Below, one piece after another: positions 40,101 to 50,957 of a stretch of 64,000 nt of DNA. Source of the DNA: Trichoplusia ni (lineage: Eukaryota; Arthropoda; Insecta; Lepidoptera; Noctuidae). The notes under the pieces were generated by a model. That model was not told where the DNA came from. It saw only the letters and a list, made by a program, of their open reading frames with translations, and made no database searches. The number at the start of each line of letters is the position of its first letter. Position 1 is the first letter of the stretch. The stretch is taken from the NCBI RefSeq assembly GCF_003590095.1, contig NC_039482.1, positions 4,605,657-4,669,656 of the forward strand, written 5' to 3'. Made by a program: the position numbers and the translations under genes.

Positions 40101-43100
40101 GATAAGAGAACTGATTTGTTGTCTTTATACATATTACGTTTATTTTTATACTTTGACCTTCCAAATACGTTACTTTTTACAAGCTTTATTTAACTTGACT
40201 TGCAAATATTTAAGAGTACTTTTATTAAGTTTGCGTTGTGAGAGTGAAATATGGTAACTCAATTCTTATTACTGTTTATTTCTAGATTAAGTAATTAATC
40301 AATTATGATTAATACTGACAGTTTTTCCTCTCTTCCAGACTGTCAGGCGAAGTTAACACAAGCCCGTGCGAATCAGAATCAACCTCCAACTCTCCGCCAT
40401 CGCTGCTTCAGGATGCGACGTTGCCAGCTCTTCTAGTGTCAGGCTCATCCACCCTGTTCCAGAACACGACGACGACCAGCAACACAGCGTTGAGCCTCTC
40501 AGCCGTTGATAGTTTATGCTTGCCTGGTACTTCGGAGGTGGAGAGCTGTAGTTTGGCTAACGGATGCGCAACGAGTTCGTCTCTAGGGCTGGCCTTGCCG
40601 TTGACGTCGGCCGGAGGACTGTGCTCGACTTCCTCGTCGGCTGCGGTCGCCTGGTTGATGAATGAGGATAGTGCGGGTACGTATTTTTTACTTCACTACA
40701 TAATCATCAGTAATACAGTACTGGAATCCTAAGAATTATCTAATAATACTTCCACAAAATTTTCCTCTAATGAAATGAAAACGTTTTATAATGAGAGCCT
40801 ATTGCAATCTAGAAGAAATACATCAGCGTTAAAAAAACAGTTATACGAAAAACATTATAACAACGCCGACATAAAATATGTTTGAAAAAATGTTAATGAA
40901 ACTACCAAATGTAACTTTTAATGAAAAATGAAACTATGAAAAGTGTAACTTTTAATTTATTGGCAACCCAGTTATGCTATGCTCATAATTTTGATTTGGT
41001 TGCTAGGTGGTGTGAAGAGCGAGGTCCGGAGCCCGGGCCTGTGCGAGGCGGACGTGGCGCTGTACGGGGAGACGTTGCCGTACGATCAGTCGGCACTGCC
41101 TTACCAGTATTATAATAGGTTTGTTGCAGAATTTACGGCAAGTCTCAGATATTTAAAAAAAGGATATCGTTTATAAAAATAGTTTCCAACTTTCATTCTT
41201 TAAAATAGAGCCCTTATAAACCATATCTGACCAACCAGTAAAAAGGCTATAGGAAACGTCTACATAATCATTTACCTATAACCTAGCAACGACTTAACAT
41301 GGTATCGAATTTGAGAGAAATCAATCCTACCTACTGTTACTAAGCAAATATACTAATGTATACCTTATAAAGTTATACCGCAATGTTCAACATGAAACTA
41401 CACACACGCAGCTCTCTAACTAAATCGCGTAACAGGTCTATGAACTCTGAGGATTTAAAGAAACCCTAAAAGTAACAATTTCATATAAATTCTATTGTAA
41501 CCATACGTTACTCCCTGACTTAATCTATAATCTTGTTTTGAGATTGATTTAATCAATAATTTATGTTTTAACGGACTTCCGAATTTAATGTCATAATAAA
41601 TTTCATTGAAGGTCTATAAAGTTGAAGCATGAAATGTGATTATTTTAGGAGTAGACTAAAACATAAGTTTTATCAAAAAAACGAATTAATTACGTCATTT
41701 TTACACAACCATTACGCTAAAAGATTTTAATTTATATTTCGTCATTGCGTAATTATTATAGTCATAACAGATAGTGCACCCATTTCATTAGCCATGCTCA
41801 AAAATAAGAGTAAGTTACAAATAATGACGATGCTAAAAATCTCAACAACAATCTTCCATGATCCCTCTATTGAAACACAATGGAACTAACAAGTACCGTC
41901 GAATGTATGATACGTAGAGACATCTTTAGTTCCACGTGCAGCCACAAACGTCGCGGCGCTAGTGTAGGTTTATAGTCCTCTAAAACTAAAGAATTGAAAT
42001 CAAAGCAGAGTTTTCATCACGACTTTCACTATAAACAAAAATACAGAAATGCAGATTATCAAAAATATTTTGCGATTTATTTTAAATTAAGTACAAAAAG
42101 AGGTCAGTATTCAGCATGAGCTAAATTTGTACTATCATAATATAAAGCCCATACTTTTCTACTCTTGTATAACTTTATTTTAAAAATACTAATAATATAT
42201 TATTATATTAACTATAACCTCTTTTTAGCATGCAACAATATGGTAGCGGCAGCGCGGCTTCATCGTACGTCAGCTCAACGCTGTACAACCAGCCGTACGG
42301 CGCGTATCCACCTCAGCATAACACCAACAACAGGTAAAAAAAAAACTAGTATCACATCTGTAAAAACAGGGAACAGTCAAATATTGTGATAACGTAATTA
42401 TGGTTTTCAGACTTTACACTGATAATATTCCTATCTAGATTTCTAACTTCTTTATTCATAAGTGCAGCACTAACTAACAAAGGTCGACTACGAGGCGTTT
42501 GTATTGCTTTGAGAGTAACTCTATTCTTTTTAAATAACCACAGATGTTAAAGTGAATTACAATGTTCATGTTCCTTACAATATTACATGTATGTTGTCCA
42601 GGTCATCCTGCAAAGCGACGCCGACGTATCTGAGCGCGTATGGCGTGAGTGGGGTGAGCGGGGTCCCGAGCACCGGCTTCGGAGCACAACCCTCGCCTTA
42701 CGCGTACTCCTCCTACAATGGAGGGCTGGCTCAGTCGTTTCCTACTGCACAACAGGTAAGCTTATTACTACAAATCTGATTTTGACTTGTTTCAGCTTTA
42801 CAATAATTACCAGGTGTATTTTAACCGAATTAATAGATGAAGATGCTGTCAATTCATTTCTTTTTTTTATTTGTTAAATCTGAAATAGTGATGTTTTTAC
42901 TATAAAACCATTTTCATTAATTAAGTTGCCTTAAATATTTTGTTTAAAAACCGTCGATAACGTACAAATCATAAACGTCCCACCTAAAGAGTTATCTCTA
43001 TATCTAGGACTACAGCAGCTACGCAGCAGGCTACGCGGACCACAATGTGGCACAGTACAGTGGATACTACGCCACCCCCAGTTACTCCCCCTACGTCAGC

Positions 43101-46100
43101 TCACCAAGTAGCAGTGGCAGCGCTGGACACACTTCCTATCATTTAGGAGGTGCTTTATCAGGTATGTTGTATTATCATTTTCGATCATTATTTTATCTAT
43201 GAAACTATTTAGAAACTTTATTCTTACATTAATTTTTTACTTAAAAAAACTACCATTTAACATCAAATGTTTAACGTATGTGTTTTTATACTAAACTGGC
43301 AACACTATTCGACAACGTCAATGTCAATCGAAAGAAGTTTTAACTTTGACAGTTTAATTATCGTAACTTGTTGCCCGTGTTTTTATGTTTACAAAGTAGT
43401 GTTTTTAAAACAAATGCCTTATAATATAACAAAATTAAGTATACATACTGATGTGTTCATGTTAATCCGTCGTTAACGAAGACTGATATTCATTCCGTAA
43501 ACTTTTAAGTGTAAGTTTTGTGGTGTTCGAAATATGAATAAAGAAAACGAGAATTTTCATAATAATAAGCGAAGGAAACTAGACGAGGATGCCTCTGAAA
43601 CTCGATTCGATGATTCTGATTACTGGCCATACACAGACAGTGAAGATGGTATGTGTTTTTACAAACTTAAACTTGGAATTAATGAAAAAATTGTAGTTTA
43701 TAGGCGGCAAGATTTGTTTCGCTATTTACTCATTGCCTAGATGCCTTGACATTGATATGATAATTAGAATGATAAACACTTATAGGAAAATATAATTAGT
43801 GCGTATTGCGTAATATTTATATTACTTTTTGTCATTTTTTGTCTTACCTACCCAAAAAGATTTATAACTTTCAGTATTTTATCGTCTACCAGCAATGATA
43901 CCTCTTAAGGTATACTGTTACTTGTTGTGACATAGTAATGCACCATTCTTATTCATGTAACAGTGCAAATTTTCTTACTGTATGTTGCCTGTCTAAACTG
44001 TACTGAACTTCTCTAAACTGTATCTGAAAGACTTTACTTAAATATGATATATGATTAGGACTTTCATTAGTTTAAACTCATGTTGTCATTTATGATTTAG
44101 TTAAAAAACTGTACTGAACTTATCTAAACTGTATCTAAAAGACTTTACTTAAATTTATATGATTATGACTTTGATTAGTTTAAACTTCTTCCTTAAATTA
44201 TGCAAACCTAAGCAGCAATTGGTTAGCTGCGATAAGTATCTACATAGTCTTTTGTAATTGACGGAATGATTAAGTTAATGAAGACATTTGGAAGTTCTGG
44301 AAGTTTTGTAACCATACCCAAAAGAGTATCTAAACAATGAAACCTTATGACAGACAAACACCAGACTACAGAGATGCAGAAATACAGTTCTGTTATTACC
44401 TTTGGGGTCCGGAACCCAAAAAACATAATATTCTATTACCAATAACTGTACTAGACTATACTAACTTAGTTATTCACAAGAAGTAATCATGTAAAATTGT
44501 TTTCAGAATCTCCATCGGCCATGCTACCCTCTATAAATGATGCAAGTCCACTGTCTCCTATCAAAACAGAAGTACATGCAGCCAGTCGGAGATGTAGAGA
44601 AAACTCAGGGTAAGTCAATATACATATTTATTATTTGGACTTACCAAAAACAACTTGACTAAGTAATTAACTTTTGAAACTTCATTAGCCCATGAAGTGA
44701 TATAAAATGTGTTAATTTGTGATGAAGCAAGACCACTTTTTGTTTACATTAGTTTGCTTGATACATGTGTGTGCTTTTGTGTCTTTGCATTGAATATCTG
44801 TGAAAAACACTATACAACACAAAGTATACACAACTCAATGTGGAAATAACTTTTATAAAATATGATTAAAAAAATTGATATGTTTTTAAAAATTAACATT
44901 TGTGAGGATGCTTCATTATTAAATTAAGCCACGGTTTATTCACTCGTATTTATCGGGATTACCCAACTATTCTTGGATCCAAGTGAAGTCCTTAATTATG
45001 AGCTGTCGCTGCAGAGCCCCACTTCTCATTATGACAATCTTTGGAAACAATAACCGTTATATAACTTAACTCCGTTATCAACAGAGAGAGCACAGCGTCC
45101 CGCTCGCGCGGCCGCGGTCGCCGCAACGCGTCGTCGTCGCCCGCGCAGCACGTCCCCGAGCCAGCGACAGACCGCGTCTTCATCTGGGACCTGGACGAGA
45201 CCATAATTATATTCCACTCGCTCCTCACCGGGACATATGCTACTAAGTACAATAAGGTGAGGGGAACTACAAGTTTCAGTAGCTTTTAATCATACTAGCA
45301 TAGAAACTATTTTGAAATTATGGTCAGAAAATGGAACAGACTAAATTAATAGCAATTTTTAGGACCTGGAAAAGTTAGCGCTAGTATATTTTTGCTCTCC
45401 ATTAGGCATATGCATGTATAAAGTACATCTGTAACTGCATGTAAGTACTTACAAGTATGTACAATGAGTAAGACTACTATTTCTCTTATTACTTATACAA
45501 TATGCTCAGTAACATTTGAAAAGACCTACTCCTTTATAAGGAGCAGGCATTCTAGTGCATTGTAATGGATTCCTGTGAAATCTTATAATTTATGTGTTTT
45601 TTGTTTCTTTCCAGGATACACAGCAAATAGTTCAATTGGGTTTTAGGATGGAAGAAATGATATTCAGTTTAGCTGACACACACTTCTTCTTTAACGATGT
45701 TGAGGTAAGATTGGATTAATGTGAAATAGTGGTAACATTTCTTATTTGTAGAGGAACATAAAAAGAGATTTTAAGATAACTGGTATTTGACAAAATCCTA
45801 GTTAGTATGCAAGTAACAAAACGTATTATTTATTCTTAGATTTTCACTAAAATTACTGTCCAATTAAAAGATTTTTATGTTGCTGTTGGATCATAAAACA
45901 AAATAGTAAAAGAAAGAATCAGTATCGGAATAGACTATTTTTTGTTTTTTTTTTATCTTAAAATGTTTAGTTTGTTCTTTAACATGTATGTGTATGGCAG
46001 GACTGCGACCAGGAGCACATAGACGCGGTGTCGGCGGACGACAACGGGCAGGACCTGTCGGCGTACAACTTCGGCGCGGACGGGTTCCAGGCGGGCGCCG

Positions 46101-48085
46101 CGCCCGCCGGCCTCTGCGCGCCCGGAGTGCGCGGCGGCGTCGACTGGATGCGCAAGCTGGCCTTCCGCTACAGGAAGATCAAGGACACTTACAATAACTA
46201 CAGGAATAGGTATGCATTCAGACGTGTGCTAAAGTACTGTGGGGTTTTCTTGAACATAATACAGGCAAAACGATCTAAAATAATCTAAATGTTTACTGTA
46301 TCGGCTGGTTCCGTGTCCCAGGGTAGAGAATCGTGGAAGGAATTGAAGGATGCCTTTGCCGGGCAAAGAGGCATTGTAAAAATAATAGTTATGCGGTCAG
46401 CCTGCATGATGCCTTCAACTCCTTTACTGGCTAGGCTGTCTCAGGCTATCAGTACTTTAGGTTGACAAGTTAAGAAAGGGGAAATTGTTAGATAGATGTA
46501 AAAATCGAAGTAGAGTCATTTATTTATTTAGCTTCTCGTTAATCCAATAGAATGTTTTGTGAGAATCAAGTTTTTTTTGGAATTATAATCTTGAAATACG
46601 TGAAAAAAAAATGGTAATACAAATACATACCTATTAATATTCTACTTTCTTTACTTAAGTTGAATATGTTTTTCCAGTGTGGGTGGCCTATTAGGACCAG
46701 CGAAACGAGAACAGTGGCTACAACTGCGAGCCGAGTTAGAGCAGGCCACGGATAACTGGCTAACGCTTGCCTGCAAGTGTCTCAATATGATTAACTCAAG
46801 GTATGTATACATAATCAACTTAACTCATTGAAACAATCAAACTACTTGCGATCAATTGTTTCGATCGTTTGTTTTACTTAGTCTATAAGGTATGTTCCAA
46901 AAAGTCGTATTTGATTTTAAGAATAAAATTTATTCAAGCAGTGTGGTCCGTTAGTTAAAAAAAAATTAGAGCATTAATAAATATGTAGATTATAATCAAA
47001 TAAAAATAAAAACTTATAATGAGAGATTAATTTAAAGTGTTGAACCGCTACATGAAGCTACAAATTATGTAACCACTCACATTTGCAAACATTACTTAAA
47101 AAAAGTAGTTTTTTAATCATTTTATTCTTGCAGGAGGATATAATAGTGTTTTATAGTACCTACCTTAGCAAGCAAGACATTTTTTATGTAATATTTCAAA
47201 AAAAATCACTTTCCGAAGTATACTTATAAGAGTGTATTAAAATTCAAGTGTTTCTAATTAACATGTCACTCTGTACTCTCTCTCTGTAGTACCAATAAAT
47301 ATATCTTTACCTGTACCTGCCCCCCCAGAGAGAACTGTGTGAACGTGTTGGTGACGACGACGCAGCTGGTCCCCGCGCTCGCCAAGGTGTTGCTGTTCGG
47401 GCTCGGCGGAGTGTTCCCCATCGAGAACATCTACTCCGCCACCAAGACCGGTGAGGGACATACAGACTTACAGACATTATACTATTCTAGCTATCATGGC
47501 GAGCTACGTACCGCCTAGCAGTCGAAGTACATATTTTTTGCCATTTTTCCATATTTTAAAATCGTTTATACCTTCCCTGGACTGCTACGAAGATTGCAAG
47601 ACTAACATAAGCCACTTCGGTTCAGCCATTCTTGAATTTTAGCGAGACTAACAAACAGATGAGAACGAACAACTATTTTAGTCGTAACTTCAAAATGTAA
47701 TGACATTAACGACCGCATTCAGACAGTTGCTGTGGTTACAATTTTTGCTTGAAAGCTTGTCCCGAGTCTGGATGCCTCTGTGCATATGACTTGTATGTTT
47801 GTGAAACTCCTCGCGACACAAGGACTTTCGAGGTTTTTTTTCTCTTATGGAGTTTATTCTTAAAGAGTAAAAAAAACTTAAATTTATTTTTTTCTATTCA
47901 CAGGCAAAGAAACCTGTTTCGAGAAAATAAAGCAACGTTTCGGCGAACGCTGTACGTACGTCGTGATCGGCGACGGTCAGGATGAGGAGGCAGCCGCCAA
48001 AGCGAAGAACTATCCCTTCTGGAGAATATCCAGCCATTCTGACATCGCTGCGCTATACAACGCCTTGGACATGGGCTTCTTATGA
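25177..48085 (+). CDS. eya: Eyes absent (Eya), protein tyrosine phosphatase and transcription co-factor
   Basis: Nuclear/cytoplasmic co-factor of Sine oculis/Six proteins in the retinal determination network and a HAD-type phosphatase. Exons: 25177-25254, 31750-31793, 40339-40676, 41007-41118, 42229-42333, 42602-42755, 43008-43161, 44507-44609, 45085-45256, 45615-45704, 46001-46209, 46678-46800, 47329-47450, 47904-48085. Phases agree at every junction: 661 residues plus TGA. The start MVTLMP...PRC...EPK followed by KRP matches the Drosophila N-terminus; the upstream in-frame GTG at 25165 is not used. Residues up to about 390 are Ser/Thr/Tyr/Pro-rich (transactivation region). The Eya domain starts at DRVFIWDLDETIIIF, with the catalytic Asp398 codon at 45188. 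Later come RGGVDWMRKLAFRYRKIKD, VNVLVTTTQLVPALAKVLLF, the acidic HAD motif IGDGQDEE, and the family C-terminus HSDIAALYNALDMGFL. Introns 1 and 2 are 6.5 and 8.5 kb. The first donor (GTCAGA) is weak. Confidence 0.95.
28241..28410. other. GC-rich island inside eya intron 1
   Basis: About 170 bases clearly richer in G+C and CpG than the surrounding DNA, including the perfect palindrome CCTCGCGAGG (28314-28323), GCGCGTTGTCGCCGCG and GGTGGCGTGCGCGATG. No reading frame with clear family similarity. It could be an enhancer, an alternative promoter/first exon or a transposon relic. Confidence 0.4.
28641..28730 (+). mobile_element. tRNA-derived SINE, tail fragment (copy 5)
   Basis: GTCTGAGTCTGGGTGTCC, GTGCACGTGACT, GAAACCCCTCACAACGTAAG: the 3' part of the SINE family, + orientation, in eya intron 1. 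Confidence 0.6.
31794..40338. other. eya intron 2
   Basis: 8.5 kb, AT-rich. It contains a promoter-like patch at 38341-38390 (listed separately) and a fragment of the repeat seen at 11575 (34470-34515). The - strand frame at 33905-34213 (102 codons) and the + strand frame at 35832-36023 show no recognisable domain. No nested gene is supported. Confidence 0.6.
38342..38393 (+). promoter_or_regulatory. Candidate promoter/enhancer: CRE palindrome and E2F-like site
   Basis: TGACGTCA (38342-38349), GACAGTTGACAG (38363-38374) and GCGCGGGAAA (38374-38383, complement TTTCCCGCGC) fall within 45 bases in eya intron 2. A short frame opening at ATG 38393 (MADGRASFTSIDKRVN, then stop) follows, but its only nearby GT does not phase-match the next eya exon. 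Possible alternative transcription start; no further proof. Confidence 0.25.
41119..42228. other. eya intron 4
   Basis: 1.1 kb of AT-rich intron between the exons at 41007-41118 and 42229-42333. Nothing further recognised. Confidence 0.7.
43534..43648 (+). CDS. Candidate alternative first exon of eya (or a nested gene's first exon)
   Basis: An ATG at 43534, with an in-frame TAA 12 codons upstream, opens 38 codons rich in acidic and basic residues (MNKENENFHNNKRRKL, then DEDASETRFDDSDYW and PYTDSED), then a good donor G|GTATGT at 43649. The exon ends with a one-base carry-over G, the same phase and base that eya exon 44507-44609 takes from 43161. Joined to it, the frame runs through the entire Eya domain: 371 residues without the Tyr/Ser/Pro-rich activation region. 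KRRKL resembles a nuclear localisation signal. Seen: start, stop, donor and phase. Inferred: use as an eya promoter. Alternatives: first exon of an unrelated nested gene, or a chance ORF. Confidence 0.45.
43993..44185. repeat. Tandem direct duplication of about 85-110 bases in an eya intron
   Basis: AACTGTACTGAACTTCTCTA...AAAGACTTTACTTAAAT...ATTAGTTTAAACT at 43993-44079 recurs at about 105 bases' distance as AACTGTACTGAACTTATCTA...AAAGACTTTACTTAAAT...GATTAGTTTAAACTT at 44107-44186. It lies in the intron before exon 44507. Confidence 0.75.
44936..45010. mobile_element. Partial MITE related to the 1002-1102 element
   Basis: CGTATTTATCGGGATTACCC followed by CCTTAATTATGAGCTGTCG parallels the 1002 element block by block. 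Only the left half is preserved. It ends about 75 bases before an eya exon. Confidence 0.5.
47753..47835 (+). mobile_element. tRNA-derived SINE, tail fragment (copy 6)
   Basis: GCTTGTCCCGAGTCTGGATG, GTGCATATGACTTGTATG and CTCCTCGCGACACAAGGAC: the 3' part of the SINE, + orientation, in the last eya intron 70 bases before the terminal exon. Confidence 0.65.
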
Positions 48086-48090
48086 TCTGC

Positions 48091-48596
48091 TGCTATCCTG
48101 GTACTTGTAACACGAGAAAATCTATTTTATTTGAGAATTTATACCACACAAGTCCTTTTTTAATATTTGGATGGATTATTCTTATTGTTTTATGTTGTCC
48201 TAGTACTTTCTGAGTCATGTTGCGTTGCCATCGGACTGCACTTTGGATAGTTCTATTCAAGTGTCAGCTGCATTCAAACTGCAGTTGAATTGCAATTTGC
48301 AGTTGAATTGCGATCCATCTATTGAGAGCCTTTGCAATGACTGCGCTGATGCCTGGCAATCGCTTTATCAACGAAAATTTAGTTAATTGTTGATCAATCT
48401 CACTCAAATGGATTTATGCTATCCTAGTACTTTCTCCGTCTGTCATGTCAGTGTCAACAAGCAGAAAACAAGTTTCGTAGCTTCTTACCATCTTCTGTCA
48501 TCCCGGTACCTTGCTACTCAACAATAAAAAAAATCGACTTGGTTATGAACAATTTTCATGAATCGGTTTATGTTGTCCTAGTACTTTCCGTGACAT
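48091..48596 (+). repeat. Five-copy motif in the eya 3' UTR
   Basis: Consensus near TATGYTRTCCTAGTACTTTC. Copies: TGCTATCCTGGTACTTG (48091), TATGTTGTCCTAGTACTTTC (48191), TATGCTATCCTAGTACTTTC (48415), CTGTCATCCCGGTACCTTGC (48495) and TATGTTGTCCTAGTACTTTC (48569). Copies 2 and 5 are identical over 20 bases. Copy 2 is followed by GTCATGT within a few bases, copy 3 also by GTCATGT, copy 5 by TGACAT. Spacing is irregular (about 75-225 bases), unlike a simple satellite. Repeated binding sites in the mRNA are one explanation. Confidence 0.8.
48269..48312 (+). repeat. 18-base tandem repeat and imperfect palindrome in the eya 3' UTR
   Basis: GCAGTTGAATTGC occurs at 48281-48293 and again 18 bases later at 48299-48311. 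The first copy is also the right arm of the near palindrome TGCATTCAAACT/GCAGTTGAATTGCA (48269-48294). Confidence 0.75.
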
Positions 48597-50573
48597 TATA
48601 GCCATACATACATAGCCAATTTGACATCACTTCTCTTGATCAAGAAAATTCATGTTGCCAATCATCTAAGATGCTTCTATGGCTTATCCCCAAAGTTTTT
48701 AGATACATTTATAAAAATAGTCAGTTCTGTATGTCTATTGACTTTTTACTATATCGTCTATGGTTGCCAACAGAGTATAGACTCGAAAAATAACTAAAAA
48801 ATAGTTTTAAATTCATAGTGAATTTGCCTTTACTTATTTCACACAATATGCAATAATTATAATTTAAAACCTCAAACTTGTCTATACGAGGATATATCTC
48901 GTATCAATCATAAGTACAGACAGCAATAAAAGTTGAACACGATCAGATTTACAAAATAGAAGGTTTCTATTTGTTTATTCAGTCGTCAATTTTTGTTGTT
49001 GGCTGTACTTGAACAGCAGTTAAAATAAAATAGTTATATTTCCAACACAAATACAGTAGTTAGTTGAATTAACATAGATTATCAAACGAAAAACTATTTT
49101 TATTTATTATACATGTTTAATGACATTATTTTTTTAGCTCGGTACAGTTTTGTTAATTGAGTACAATATTTATATTTTATGGTCTTCTTGTATACTATTC
49201 ACAATATCTTAAAGCTTACACAATCTAGCTTTAAACAAAATATTCTTTGATTTTTTCAGGATAGATTCAGTCAAAAATATGCCTTATACACAATTAGCCT
49301 TAATTTTGCATTGCTTGAACATGTTGACCATACACTTATATAAATATTGTACTTGTTAAGTTATTGTTGCGATACAAAATAATCGAATGAAAGGAACATA
49401 ATCGATTCGTTATGCAGGCCTTAGAGGGAATATAAGAATCGTATTTCAGACATTGGGCCATGGGCCCAATTTTTTACCGAGTTTAAAAAAGACGTTAGGC
49501 ATTAATCTGTATTAATTGAAGTTGTGTTTCCTATTCGTTATTTTACATCGCTACAGTAGCAAAGATATTGTAAAGGCTCCATAAAAGTACATTTTTTTTC
49601 ATAAGTTTCGGAGCTTAAATAAATGTTAATTATTTTAGTTTTTAAAAGCTCAAAGTCAGCTCAAAATCTAAGGAAACTAAAAGAAGTAATGTTTTTTGTA
49701 AATATTTATTGAAAAAAACAACTAGAGAGATAGTTTTTTGTAAGTCCATTCCTACTATATAAGTTTTATATGCTGTTTACGATGTACAGAACTGTGGAGG
49801 TAATATTTAGAACAATGTATAGCAAATAAATAACTTTTCCTTTTCTTTTGGACGACTTTGCAAGGGAGTAGCAATATAGTGCCGATATTATTAAGTATTT
49901 AAAACATTCTTAGCAAAAAGTATTGTATTACCAAGTAAAATGACTTGTGAACAGGTAGATTGCGAATTCTAAAAAATCTTGGTATTCAATTGGTAGCCAG
50001 AAATTGCAAGACAGATAGGTTTTGAAGGACAAAGGGCGTCTTTTGCCGAGTTGGGATGTTAAACATACTAAATAAAAAATAACAAAACGAAATTAGAAAT
50101 TAACTCCAAAAAGGGCACAGTTTGAAAATAATCCAAGCTGAATATTTAATTCAGCTGGATTCATTATAAAAACGAAATAAAAGTTGTATCTTATAACTTA
50201 GTAATATGTAATAAGCTTGAAAAAAAATAATATGTCAAAACGTATTTATTTAATGTCTGCACTATATTGCTCATAAAACTCAAAAATATTGGAGAACGAA
50301 TTCCAAAGCAAAAAGTCAATTTCTCACATTTCTGAAAAATAAAAATTGTTCCTGTTACTCTAAGCACAACTATTTTTATATCTTCCATTGCGGACACTTT
50401 TCTTTGTAAATCTATCCAATATGTACGTATGTACAAAAGACTTTTCTTTTTACGAAAGCGTAGCAATATTTTAAATGTTATTATAAAATAGATAAAATTG
50501 TAAATAAAAATCTAAATTTTAGAATAGACTAGCTTATTAATCTAGTTCGAAAGTTATTATTATTCGATTTGTA

Positions 50574-50579
50574 AATAAA
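50574..50579 (+). promoter_or_regulatory. Distal poly(A) signal candidate of eya
   Basis: AATAAA followed by a T/G-rich stretch (TTTGACAATTTACTGTGTTG), the last such signal before the IFT52 promoter region. Proximal alternatives lie at 48925-48930 and 49825-49830. Confidence 0.4.
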
Positions 50580-50875
50580 ATTATATTATTTGACAATTTA
50601 CTGTGTTGTATTATTGCTAATTTTTACATTGTCCCCAAGTTGCAAATTTTGCCAAAGCCCAGAGGTTTAGAGGAAGGAATCTCACACAATGACTTCTATT
50701 AAAAACTACTTAGCCAAACATCAATTTCTGATTTAACCAATAGAGTATAATGTCTTTGGATTTAACATTATTAAAAAAAAAAACAAATTCAGACGATTTT
50801 TTTGAAGTCATTTCAATAAAGGGTAACATTTTTACTGAAATATAGTCAATAGCAACCCTTCCCTAAATGTCAATC

Positions 50876-50890
50876 GGTTGCTAGGCAACC
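50876..50890 (+). promoter_or_regulatory. X-box (RFX-type site) of the IFT52 promoter
   Basis: GGTTGCTAGGCAACC, with half-sites GTTGC and GCAAC separated by three bases, fits the X-box consensus bound by RFX/DAF-19 factors that switch on ciliary genes. It sits 67 bases before the IFT52 ATG, within the usual 50-200 base range for X-boxes. An extra half-like AGCAACC lies at 50851-50857. Confidence 0.85.
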
Positions 50891-50957
50891 GCTAACATAA
50901 ACAAAGTTACCAAAACAAAAAGTGAAAAGCATCGCAATATAAAGTGTCCTGGACAAA

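Larger units (their letters stand above)
48086..50603 (+). other. eya 3' UTR and downstream intergenic DNA
   Basis: No ORF of note follows the eya stop for 2.8 kb. AATAAA signals at 48925, 49825 and 50574 would allow 3' UTRs of about 0.85 to 2.5 kb. The first 500 bases hold the five-copy motif and a short direct repeat listed separately. Which signal is used cannot be told from sequence. Confidence 0.5.

Noticed and set aside
48091..48596. CRISPR-like array in the eya 3' UTR
   Set aside because: Repeats are degenerate with irregular 75-225 base spacing in a eukaryotic gene; not a CRISPR.
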